Position numbers and translations under genes: made by a program
NCBI GenBank assembly: GCA_022813625.1
Contig: JAKLMB010000005.1
Span: forward strand, 1,581,395 to 1,645,394
Reading direction: 5' to 3'
Length of the DNA stretch: 64,000 nt
Source of the DNA: Aaosphaeria pasadenensis
Lineage: Eukaryota > Ascomycota > Dothideomycetes > Pleosporales
Shown: positions 23,035-32,664 of the stretch, in pieces
How positions within the stretch are numbered: the stretch's first letter is position 1
Layout of the letters: each line of letters starts with the position of its first letter
Notes under the pieces: generated by a model
Seen by the model: only the letters and a program-made list of their open reading frames with translations
Told to the model about the DNA's origin: nothing
Database searches by the model: none

Positions 23035-24149
23035 TTTCACGATTCACAAAAGGGTAAATAGAAAGGAGAATGAAACGTCAGGAGAGAGACGACAAAAAAG
23101 TGTGTAGGTAGGGGTTAAAAAGGTTGCCCCGCGTGAGGACCCTGAAAAGCTCCGATAGTCGTCGTGTTGAGAAAGAGGAGCTTCCGCAGTAGAATGCGCA
23201 ATGAGCTCATCCGAGCTCTCGAAGAATTGCTAGCACACGGTGGGGGTGGGGTCCTCTCTGCTTAGTGACCCCAATGGAGGAGCGAATTGAACGCTGACCA
23301 TCGCAATTCTTGCCTTTTGCCCCTCGCTTTTGGCCTCTGCGCCGTCATGTTGTGGAGATCGTGAGGTTGTCGGCTCCACTTATTTGGGAAATCCGGAAGT
23401 TGGCGTCGCACATCTCACACCAGAAAAAGTATTTTGTGTTGCCGACCCTTGGGGTGAGCTCGGCTGCAGGGCTACCAGTGACCAGCACTCGTATGTCTTC
23501 GCTGTTCAAGTAGTGTACCATGATCCTTTGGCAGATGCAGATACCAATGATTATTGATCTCACTAGAAGTTCGCTGACCCGATTAGTCCTCCAACATCTG
23601 AGAAGTTGAGGCAGATCAATACTGATCAAAGACATAGTGTCAAAAGCAATATTGCCCCTCCATAGTTAGTGCTCCCCGGTGATCCTACAAATATCGATCA
23701 TGATACGAATGCTATTGAGCGCCTCGGGACACTCGTTCAGGGTTTCTAATCTGTGCATTGGAGATGTTGTATGCAAACTTGGCCAGGTACATCACACCTA
23801 ATGAAGATGTTTTGGACTAGGCGTAGAGTCTGAAGACCCTTTATCCGAGCTTATTAAAGAGACTGATCTCAAGTTGGTATCGTGTTAGAAGAAAGAATCC
23901 GTCTAGACCATGGCCGATGAATGCACCGAAGCCACCACGTTAGATAGATCAGGTAATTAATCAATTATCTGTTAGTGCTCGCTGTAGTTACCGGGATAAC
24001 GGGCTGGTTCACAAGCAAATACCTCGTACTTCCCAGCTGGGTTGGCCGGCAGAATATTGTTCCTAGCCGAGGGGTTCACCGAAGCTCGAACCTCCGGTAG
24101 TACAGCAGCGCAAGTTGATCAAGCATCCAGGCCAAAGTTATAATCAACC
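23035..24149. other. Intergenic, no supported gene
   Basis: About 1.1 kb between divergent genes. Frames are at most about 100 codons and lack motifs. A segment around 23,950-24,120 has short tRNA-like words but does not fold into a cloverleaf. Confidence 0.45.
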
Positions 24150-24764
24150 ATGCTTCTCTCCAAGCTTCTACTGCTGCCCTTTGCAGTCGCATCCACAGTC
24201 ACCGTCTATGTCCAATCTGTTCCTGCCTCAGATAACTCGAAATCGCCCCTCCCATCCTCCACCCCTCTCGCCCAGATCGACTACGATGAAAGCACGTCAA
24301 CAGGCACTCTCGCATCCTACACGGCTCCCGTAGGAGCATACACCCCGGACCATCTCCTGCGCGTGGGACTCTCCGATATTAGCTCAGGTTCTTGGAGTGG
24401 TGTGGTCACTTCAGCAGCGAGCTTTGCGGAGCAATACAAGAAGAAATTCGTTATTCACGTGGATGAGAAGGGAACGCCGTACCATGTTGGTTTTGGAACA
24501 AGCGCGAGGGGAAAGGGTAAAGAGATTGAGATTGAAATCGTCAAGCGAGCCGTTGGTCCTGCTCCAGCACTGAACAAGCCAATTGTATTGAATGCGGACG
24601 GTAAAATTGGCGAGAAGGAACCAGAGAAGACATTTTTGCAGAAGTAAGTGGCGCGCTATCACATCACAAATCCGGGTATTGACCAAGTCGTTTTCAGGTA
24701 CTGGTGGGTGGTTGGGCTTTTCGTCGTCGTTCAACTTGTTGCAGGTGGCGGAGAGGAGAAATAG
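24150..24764 (+). CDS. EMC10: ER membrane protein complex subunit 10 (EMC10-like)
   Basis: Two exons, 24150-24643 and 24698-24764, give 186 aa. The 54-nt intron (GTAAGT, branch TTGACC, acceptor CAG) replaces the QK-stop reading with EKTFLQKYWWVVGLFVVVQL. EMC inserts tail-anchored and multi-pass proteins into the ER membrane. The N-terminal signal peptide MLLSKLLLLPFAVAS is followed by a lumenal beta-domain, with conserved-looking DHLLRVGLSD and YHVGFGTSARGKG, and then the C-terminal membrane helix and a short glycine-rich tail. This architecture and the QKYWWV junction are typical of fungal EMC10 proteins. It is short but within the family range. Confidence 0.85.
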
Positions 24765-25285
24765 TCAGGAGGCTTTGAACGTGCCCTCATCGAGCATCGT
24801 TATGGATTTCTACCGCGGCTACCCAAGAATGGGCGTACCTAGTGCAGCTCGTCCAATTGGGTGGTCTCTTGTACATGTAAATGATACCAATCGAAGACAT
24901 CACGTCAAAATTCTGAATACTGGACCCGAGCTTACACTGCCCGTATGCCTCATATTGCATGCTTTCTCTACTCTTGGAGAATAATTCAATGATACACAAC
25001 TTCATTGGAATTTGTTCATTCTGAAATTCTGGAATCTGGAATAGGGGTGCCCCACCCGGGTCTAAGCAAAAGCCCAACTTTTCCCAGGTCATGGAATTAT
25101 GCAGGGTATCGTATCGTACAAAGGAAGTATGGAACCACAGATGGAGCTGCTGTATGTCCCCTGTGTCATTTTGGATGTCCGCTCATGAATTGTTGATCTT
25201 TGGGATTGAGATAATATAACGAAAGTGAACGCGTCCATGTAGTGTGAAATTAGCCCGCCCCAGGTCTTCACTCAGGTCAAGGTGC
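24765..25285. other. Convergent 3' region
   Basis: About 520 bases between the stops of EMC10 and the RRM protein gene; presumably both 3' UTRs. No motif-bearing frame. Confidence 0.45.
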
Positions 25286-26186
25286 CTAAAATCGTCTGCG
25301 CGGACCACGAGGAGGGTCTCTCCGGCCACCCTCGTTGAACCCAAATCGACCATCTTGGAAACTTCCGCCTCGTTCACCACCATTGGCATCGATATCCATG
25401 TTGTCCATTGTTGATTTTCCTTGGCGGGCTGGAGGGCGGCTGCGAGCAGCGCTCTGGTTTGGAACACTTTTCTCGTAGACGTAGAGATCTCTACCATCCG
25501 CCTTGTTCATGTTAGAAAACACTCGATCGTACAAGCAAGAATTCACACACCTTCTGGCCATTGAACGTTGCAATGACATTGTTGGCGCCGCTCTTGTCGC
25601 TACAGACCAATTCCACCACCACAGTCGGGCTTGCCGTTATCAGTCTACAGCTGATAAGTTCCCCTCCAGTCTCTGTCCGTGCATGGTCGCGCATGACAGC
25701 CTCAATGTCTGCAGCAGTAGTCCCGGGCGCAAAGTTGCTGGCAATGACGGTCGTAGGTCCTCCGTTCGCAACACCCTTGATGCTGAAGCCAGGAACCTCT
25801 GCATTCCTCTCCAAAGTCGACTGGAACTTGTTGAATGTTCGAGTGTTACGGTCCACCTGTGATGCAGAAGCTGTCCGCTTGACCTGTTCTCTCCTCGCTG
25901 GGGGACCTTGTGGGTTGTTGATGTGGTGCATATCATGTTGCCATTTATCGTTGATGTTGGCCGCAGGCTTTGCCGATGATGACCTTGACTTGGACACACC
26001 ACTGCTGCTGCTCATGCGACTCAGCAAGCTCGGTTTCTGTGAATTCTCGCGGGTATTGGGTCCGGAACCAGGGCCATTGGATTTGCGCCCTCGGCTCCCT
26101 AGGAATTCCTGCGCGATAGCTTGCTTCTTCTTCTGGTCGCGAGACTGCTTGACAAAGTCAGCAAAAGAGTTATTGTTCTCCGGCAT
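25286..26186 (-). CDS. RNA-binding protein with one RRM, Yra1/ALY-like layout
   Basis: Two exons, 26186-25551 and 25501-25286, give 283 aa. Intron of 49 nt, donor GTGTGT, branch TTCTAAC, acceptor AAG. The splice joins ...FNGQK to ADGRDLYVYEK inside the RRM. Residues 1-135 are polar, with basic and Ser-rich low complexity (SSSSGVSKSRSSS). The RRM spans about 145-230 (TTVIASNFAPGTTAADIEAV as RNP2 and helix, LISCRLI and VVVELVC strands, FNGQKADGRDLYV). The C-terminus is Gly/Arg-rich (RRDPPRGPRRRF), as in mRNA-export adaptors. Likely a nuclear mRNA-binding factor; the precise orthologue is not certain. Divergent from the candidate snoRNA host transcript. Confidence 0.82.
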
Positions 26187-26589
26187 CGTGAAATGGTAAT
26201 GACGGAATTGTTTGAGGGAAAGGTTGTGCGAGAGGAGTGGGATCGAAAAGGGAGAATAGAGCGTCGGCGGGCGGGCTGGCTGAAGTTAGGAAGTTCGAGA
26301 AGCGCGGGCTGGGAGCGCGTTCTGAGTGTGTCCGTGCACCCTTTTCTCACCAGTAGACTCTTGGCGCGAAAACTTATTTGAACGCTCAACTTTGTTTCTG
26401 TTTCCTTCATCCTCAACCAACAACAAACAATCTCTGCAGGCTGCCAGCTCTGAGAAGCAATGCTCTCCTGAAAGTATCAGAAGAGTACTCCATTCATTAC
26501 ATTGATGTGCTTGGAAGATTCGGAGCTGGCAACTGCAGTCATGTGTCAATGGTAAGTTCATTTTCTCACTTTCTTCCACCTTCAAAACT

Positions 26590-26673
26590 TTTCTATGATG
26601 AACATTCGTGTCGCCCCTATCTTACATTTCATGGTGATCGACCACCCAAAGCCAAACGGGATAACTGAAACAA
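26590..26673 (+). ncRNA. Candidate box C/D snoRNA 1 (intron 1)
   Basis: Box C ATGATGA at 26595-26601 and box D CTGA at 26665-26668, about 64 nt apart. A C'-like TGATCGA lies near 26635. The terminal stem is weak (TTTT region with AAAC). The segment before box D (GCCAAACGGGATAA) would be the guide, but I could not recall a matching rRNA site. It rests mainly on its position in the same host gene. Confidence 0.45.
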
Positions 26674-26859
26674 TTGTCTTATCTATACTTTTATTGCACT
26701 GTACAGTCCTCGACCGTCGCTGACATCGCAAAGATTAGGAACAAATAACCCAATACCGAACGCAATGATGTACTAACGACAGGTGGAAACCAAACCGCAG
26801 TTTATGAACCAATGGTAAGCTCAACATCCTCTTCGTTTATTCACACAATTCCATTCATC

Positions 26860-26947
26860 TCTACGATGATGACAAAACTTTTTGTACTATCAAATTCCGA
26901 CCTACTCCTGGGGAATAAAAATTGGTTCGATTACCTGAAACCGTAGA
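26860..26947 (+). ncRNA. Box C/D snoRNA 2 (intron 2), predicted LSU rRNA methylation guide
   Basis: Box C ATGATGA at 26866-26872 and box D CTGA at 26935-26938. They are enclosed by a perfect 6-bp terminal stem, TCTACG (26860-26865) with CGTAGA (26942-26947). The 11 nt TGGTTCGATTA at 26923-26933, just upstream of box D, is complementary to UAAUCGAACCA, a conserved stretch of 25S/28S rRNA. By the box D plus five rule the fourth base (U) of that stretch would be 2'-O-methylated. From memory this may be the target of yeast snR40. Confidence 0.75.
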
Positions 26948-27179
26948 ATCACAACAATCTTTTGCGTCAATTGATCTATAACATGACCATGTTCGCTAAC
27001 AATCGACGCTTTAGATATATACCACACCATTAATCCTTCTCCTTGTCCCCAATATTCGACTTACTTTACCTATGGCAACAGCATTGCCCAATCCCAGCGC
27101 TTTCCACACGAACAAGGTACGAATATACACGTTTTCTCTCTATTCTGTAGACATGGATTCCCTTTCCGTTTCTCCACCA

Positions 27180-27245
27180 ATACTCTGATGACGAACTTAT
27201 ATTCCATGCTAGCACTGACGGGGTTTACCCTGGATGCTGATTAAA
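27180..27245 (+). ncRNA. Box C/D snoRNA 3 (intron 3), predicted SSU rRNA methylation guide
   Basis: Box C-like CTGATGA at 27185-27191, box D' CTGA at 27215-27218 and box D CTGA at 27237-27240. The 11 nt ATTCCATGCTA at 27201-27211, upstream of D', is complementary to UAGCAUGGAAU, a universal stretch of 18S rRNA. The fifth base before D' pairs with the A of UAGC, which I recall as the target of yeast snR53. No good terminal stem is visible, so the exact ends are uncertain. Confidence 0.6.
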
Positions 27246-27500
27246 TATAAATGCTTTTCATCTTTCGGCTGATTTAGTATTCTTTACCATTCAATTGGCG
27301 TTTTGTCCCATTTGTTTCATACTTTGACAAGATTTGCTGACAAGTCAAAAAGTGACCATAGATAACTTTTCTTCCTTGCATGGAATTGGTACGATGATGG
27401 AATTACACTTCGATCGTTGGGATCGTAGGAGAGGTTCTTCTTCTATCAACAACACATCTTCCATAGCTCGTAGTTTACCTAATAATGATTAATATCCCTA

Positions 27501-28125
27501 TCCATCTATCTTCAAGAATTATCGTCTTCATCTTCAGTCATTCCTATGAAACACCTTACGTCACAAGAAGTCCCACTGCATATCACATATTCATTCAAAC
27601 TCCACTTGATGACTCCGTGTCATACTGAATATGCATTCCGCAGACGGGAGTGATGGCTCATGTTTTAATTGCCGTGCTATCCACCTACACAAGTGCAGCA
27701 AATCCCACATGAACCATTTTCTATTCCTTTTCGACTAGCCCTGTTCATTCGCTCACACCAACAGTTAAATCTCACATAAAACAAGTTTGCAAAAAGAGGG
27801 GAGTAGGGGGTATATTCGTATTTGGGAACCTTCTCTTCAGTTGCTGGATATATCGCGGCCGGACTTTATAATCATTAGGGAAGTAATTAGGGGAATAAAA
27901 CGCCTGCTCGCTCGCTGGATCGCTGGCTTCGCTCAAGGAAAACTCACCACCACAAAGACAATTCTCTTGTCTCTCTCCTTCTTTCCTTCGCCATTGGATA
28001 TCGGGGATTGGACATTAAACACCTTCCACCACATTACCGCAACCGCCACTGTCTCTCCTTTTCCCCTTCGTAATCACGAATCCCAATCCCGCCTGCATAC
28101 TCGCTGGCCCACCCGTCGGCTTAGC
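27501..28125. other. Non-coding interval between snoRNA host and SFH5
   Basis: Probably the end of the host transcript and the 3' side of SFH5. It has scattered TGATGA/CTGA words (27,610-27,650) but no complete snoRNA and no supported frame on its own. Confidence 0.4.
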
Positions 28126-29430
28126 CTACTGCAGCGTCATGCCCTCGCCGACCTCCTTGAGCTCGGCCCTGTCGCCGCCGTACTCCTTGGGGATGTTCTT
28201 GCCGAGCTCGATGGCGAGCTGGTCGCCGTAGCTGAGGACGGTGAACTTGCGGGCCGTCTCCTTGGAGATGACGAGCTTGACGGCAGAGAACACCCAGCCC
28301 ATGATGGCGGGCACGTTAACGAAGAACTTGCGGGAGAGAGTCTCTGGGTAGTAGTCGCCGAGCGTCTTGATGACTTTGTTGGTTGCGGTTTTGACGACTA
28401 TTGGCGCGGTCAATGTTAGTTTCTGTGTGTGTGTATGTGAGGATGGGGCACAGGGGGAGGTCAGGACGTACCTGGATCCTGGCGGATGAAGGAGACCTGG
28501 AGGTAGTCGTGGATCTGCACGCCTTGGTAGGGATCAGGGCCCTGGCCGTAGTCCGGGATGGGCTTCGTGGCAGAGGCGAGGTTGAGCTTCTGGACGGAGC
28601 GCTCCATGAGGCCTACGCGCCACTTCAGGAACCTATTCTTACTGTTAGTCTCACTTCGTCCCTTTCTTGTGTTTTGGCACCGCCAATTGCCCTCCGTCTA
28701 GAAAGTGGACTGGGACGCCATACCTGTCTAAGTCACCAAAAGTCTTCTTATTATCCTTGACCGCGCCGTAGATGTTAAACGTAATGACATCCTTCTCGTT
28801 GACGCTCTCGGGGACCCCCTCGGCCTCGATGATGTATCCGAGTCCGTCGAAGACGTCCTTCTCGTACGTGGCCTGCGCGGCGGCGACGGGGTCGAATTCC
28901 TTCCTCCACTTGAGCGTCTCGGAGAGCTGGTGCTTCGCCTTGGTGAGGTCGTTCTGGTTGGCGCGGAGGAACTTCTGCAGGATGAGCTTCGTGTGGAAAG
29001 CGTTGTCGGCGGAGAGCTGGATGCCCCAGATCTCGCTGTGAGATGCCTCCTTCGTGAGCTCGGGGAGGTCGTTGAAGAAGGTGGTGAGGGGGTGCTCGGG
29101 GCCCGTCTCTGGCCATGTTGGTCCCGAGGTAGAGGGTGCGACGGCAGCGGGTGCGTCGTCGAGTTTCTTGTCCTCTGGAGCAGCGGCCGTGGGCTCGGGT
29201 GTCTTCTCCTCTGCCACAGGAGCTGCAACTGGTGCGGCGAGAGCTTCACCAGCCTCGACTTTCTTGTCGCCGTCGTTGATGTTGAGCTCCTCGACCTTCT
29301 TCTCCAAATCAGTCGCTCCAGTCGCCGGGGCCGTCGCGGGAGGCGCCGCAACATCCACAGGCTTCTCCTGCGATGGAGCAGCTTGCGCGGCTACGAGACC
29401 AGCATCAGGTGAGCCGGGTTGAGCAGACAT
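28126..29430 (-). CDS. SFH5: Sec14-like phosphatidylinositol transfer protein Sfh5
   Basis: Three exons, 29430-28724, 28632-28472 and 28397-28126, give 379 aa. Introns are 91 and 74 nt (GTATGG and GTACGT donors, CTAAC branches). The first 110 residues are Ala/Pro/Glu-rich low complexity, as in fungal Sfh5. A CRAL-TRIO N-terminal helical region follows (HTKLILQKFLRANQNDLTKA) and a Sec14 lipid-binding domain (about 200-365) with GLGYIIEAEGVPES, PYQGVQIHDYLQVSFIRQ and YYPETLSRKFFVNVPAIMGW. Sfh5 works at ER-plasma membrane contacts in phosphoinositide metabolism; yeast Sfh5 has also been described as a haem-binding protein. Junctions DR-FLKWRV and QDP-VVKTATN restore the domain. The end EYGGDRAEL is typical. 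Confidence 0.92.
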
Positions 29431-30197
29431 TCTTTCGCGAGATTCGAAAACGCTTGCAGAACTTGAAATTAATCTCGAAGAGTCGAAGAGAAAGATTCGG
29501 GGTTTTGCGCGAAGTGGGATATCGAATCGTGGGTAGTGAGTGTTGTGGTTGTGGTTTGTTTGTTATTTTTTTGGTTGGTTGGCTTGCTGGAGCAAAAGGT
29601 TTATCAGATCACGCAACGCCGCGTTATCAAATCTCCGATTATCGCCGTGGGGGCTAGGGCTTGGCAGCACATGTCGCGTTCAATGTCTGTAACTGCATAG
29701 CCCTACATAACTTCATGTTTCAAGGATTTCTTTACTTCTACTTGATTGATGATTAGTCTCTGTTACTATGACAAGCAAGCTGGGACTCTACGGAATCTCT
29801 TTACAAAGACAACACGATGATGTTCATAGCCAACGAGCGAAGTCTTCAAGATTTCAAGTACAAACAAACACAAGTTAGAATCGACAACATGGGTATAGAT
29901 GGTATGACCCAAAGGACGTCAAGTAGAATTAGACAGTTACCTTAATTCAGCGCTCCTACATGCTACACTAAACTTCCTCATAACAGAGCTGGGCATGAAA
30001 AAAAAAACATCCGATCAATCGTATCAACAAGTCCCCTCGTTTCCAAAACAAAACGCCTTGATATATATCCCCGACAGTACACATGCAATCCCCTCCCGCT
30101 CCTCGAATCCTTTCAATGCAAACGAAACACACCTCACCCCACCTCACTATCGATCAAAATCAAAAACAACCGAAGTGCGGAGTATGCAATGTAAACA
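29431..30197. other. Intergenic: SFH5 promoter and 3' side of TMEM135-like gene
   Basis: The first 200 bases upstream of SFH5 are probably promoter and leader. Nothing else is recognisable; frames that overlap 30198 onward are shadows of the next gene. Confidence 0.4.
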
Positions 30198-31858
30198 TCA
30201 CTCCTCAGCAGCCTCCTTATCCCTTCTAGGCAGCGCCGCCCTATCAACCCAGCCCTCCCCCCTCAAGACCCCCAACCCCTTCCTCGCAACCCCGCTGTTG
30301 ACCGACCGGGGCGAGATCTCGTACAGCACGTTGACGGTGGCCAGGCTGACGGCAAAGAGCAGGACGTCACCATTCTTCACGCCCTTCCACCAGCCCCGCT
30401 TGACGCCGACCTTCCACAGGGAGTCGATGGACATGCGCGCCGAGTACAGGAAGTTGCTGCGGCCGGACTTGCGCTCGAGGAACGCCCACAGGCCGCCGAG
30501 GAAGCCGCCGAGGAACCAGCGCTGCGTGGGTAGGAAGTTGCGGGGCAGGAGGCGCTGGAAAAGGCAGATGGAGGACCAGCTGGTGCCGATAGCGCCGGAG
30601 ATGAAGAGCGACATGCGGAGGATGCTCTTTGCGAGGCGGTTCACGGCTGTGACGGGGGAGTCGAGGAAGGAGCGCCAGCGGGTGATGGACATGGCGGCGT
30701 AGATTATGGTGAAGAAGCGGGCGACTTTTGGGAAGGCTTGGATCCAGTAGGATATGTAGGTGCGGACACAGGAGGGGTCATTAGGGTGGAGGAGCGCGCA
30801 GGAAAGCGATTTGATGGCCGGGTGTGCCGGCGAGGTGATGGGCGATATGGATGTGAGGCTGCGGGGGAGGGTCTCGGACACGGGGAACAGGATGGGGGAG
30901 ACGAAGGCGGGCCATTTCAGTTTGGAGATCTGGGCGAGGCTGTCGACGATGTCGAAGGTTCCTGGGAACTTCAGCTCCGGGGGATAGTCCTGTGGCTTCT
31001 TTTGGATGTATTCGGGGGAGTTGTTCAGGATGAACTTCCCGTATGCGCTGGGGAAACAGTCCCGGTCGAAGACGAAGGCGTGGAGCAGTTGGCCACAGGC
31101 CACGGGCATGATCATCCAGGATCCAAACCATGATGGTTTGTTCTTGAAGTATCCCCGGTCGTCGAGGTAGTTGTACCAGAACTCCAACGCTCGTGTGAAG
31201 ACATAGATGGCGATCGTGATTCGCAATTGGTCTCCGGGGCACACGGCAAGTAGGAAACCCGCCAGACTCGATCCGATTGCGGGCGCAACACGAGACGTCA
31301 ATGATTTTGCTATCCGGGGGTTGCGCCGTCGAAATGCTTTTGCCTCGTTGGTGAGCAGACTCTCGCGCAGGCGTGTGAAAAAGCGGCGCAACAGCCTATG
31401 GAATAGGAGAATAAGGGATAGAGAGCATGTCAGACGGACATTGGGCGACTTCCAGATAGCTGTCCGGCGTTGCGAACTGTACACATCGCACAATGATCAG
31501 TATTCCGCGATATCTCGATGGAGGCTCGGAAATCTTACCTCGGAGGTGCTGCCCCTCGCGACAGCAGCTTGGACTTGATCAGGTCCCACGCCTTGAGGCC
31601 CGAGTACGTCACCACGGCGAGTCGCAACGATGCGCGGATCGCAGCAGCATTGTAGTCGTCTGATCCTTTGGCGATAGCATCGTATTTCCGTGGAGGTAGT
31701 GTTCGCTTGCGGACGGCCGGTGCGCGGGAAAGGAGGTACTGATGGAGTAGTTGGTATTCCCTCGGGCTCACGGTGTATCGAAGCGCGTTGCGCAAGACGG
31801 GGTCGATTCTCTCAGGTCTGCCGGACGACGGCTGCGACGCGCTCGAGGAGGACGACAT
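30198..31858 (-). CDS. TMEM135-like integral membrane protein
   Basis: Two exons, 31858-31539 and 31476-30198, give 532 aa. Intron of 62 nt, GTAAGA donor, TACTGATC branch, acceptor CAG; it joins ...RGAAPP to SSQRRTAIW. Several hydrophobic segments are visible (VRLTCSLSLILLF; GSSLAGFLLAVC; FTIIYAAMSITRW; MSLFISGAIG; VLLFAVSLATVNVLY). The segment FTRALEFWYNYLDDRGYF followed by WFGSWMIMPVACGQLLHAFV is characteristic of fungal members of the TMEM135/Tim17-like family. In animals TMEM135 affects mitochondrial and peroxisomal dynamics; the role in fungi is not established. The gene lies next to the GlcNAc cluster and is probably unrelated to it. Confidence 0.82.
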
Positions 31859-32664
31859 GTTGGGTAGCCACGACGCTGTCTACGATTCCGGTCGCATGTA
31901 TCATTCCCACGAAAGGAGGAGGAGGTGGAGAAGGTTTGTCGTTGTGCACATATGTAATAACAAAAAGCGGAGGCTAGTTGTTTAGGCCCTGAGCCTTTCC
32001 CCAGGTTCAAGGTTCATGATGCTGGGGATGACGGACCTCGGCTTGGCCGGTCCCCATGTCAATTACCTGTGAATCGCACGTGCGAACTCCTCAATGAAGG
32101 GACACTTACTTGTAATCGCCTAGTAATCGATTGCAGTCCGATTGATCATTTATTCGCACGCTCTAAACCCCATCTATCGTGTGGGCGCTAATCTCTGTCC
32201 AGTACATACATCGTGAGATTAGGTTAGTAGTTCAACAATTCTATCAAGTCCATTGAATGTCACCAGTAACCATTGACTACCTATATACGGAGTAGTGCAC
32301 ACAAAGTACACTGAACAACACGGATACGAGAATACGTATACATTGATATACAAGTCTATGGGATGAGTATGTATTACGGAGAACATACGTGGGTATCTTG
32401 ATGTCATGCATCTATGCGTCTAAGTGCCACGGTCTTCATCTCATCATGGAGTTCTCTGCTCTAAGAAAAAAAATAACGAATGTCTTCGAGAAGCGGAAAC
32501 AAACCAAAAAGCCCTTGCGCTATACAACATTCTCAGCCATGCAACTTGGTTTCCAAAATCCCTCAACGCCTTTTGCCGATACAAATAATCAAAACAGGAA
32601 TCGAGAAAACGAGTGTCCGAATATTCGAGTGGTGAAACGTGATGAAATCATGATAGTAGATCGT
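31859..32664. other. Intergenic boundary of the GlcNAc cluster
   Basis: About 800 bases between the TMEM135-like start and the stop of the deaminase gene. It includes one exact TACGGAGTA at 32286-32294. No gene seen. Confidence 0.45.

Larger units (their letters stand above)
26400..27500 (+). ncRNA. Candidate non-coding host gene of intronic box C/D snoRNAs
   Basis: No frame of note runs through this interval, yet successive strong splice signals are present. Intron 1 is 26552-26782 (GTAAGT, TACTAAC branch, CAG). Intron 2 is 26815-27014 (GTAAGC, GCTAAC branch, TAG). Intron 3 is 27117-27277 (GTACGA, GGCTGAT branch, TAG). Each intron contains one box C/D-like element, and two of them carry guide sequences that match rRNA. 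The exons (for example 26783-26814, only 32 nt) have no coding logic. In filamentous fungi snoRNAs are often carried in introns of non-coding transcripts, which fits. Transcript ends are approximate. It diverges from the RRM gene and could share its promoter. Confidence 0.6.

Noticed and set aside
24040..24110. tRNA-like words (GGTTCGAGC on the minus strand)
   Set aside because: The loop would be 9 nt or the stem mismatched, and no D-arm or acceptor stem could be paired.
25561..26199. 212-codon plus frame over the RRM gene
   Set aside because: Antisense shadow; the minus-strand frame has the RRM and splice signals.
27600..27670. Possible fourth snoRNA (TTGATGA...ACTGA...TGATGG)
   Set aside because: The first C-D spacing is only about 16 nt, there is no final D box and no terminal stem.
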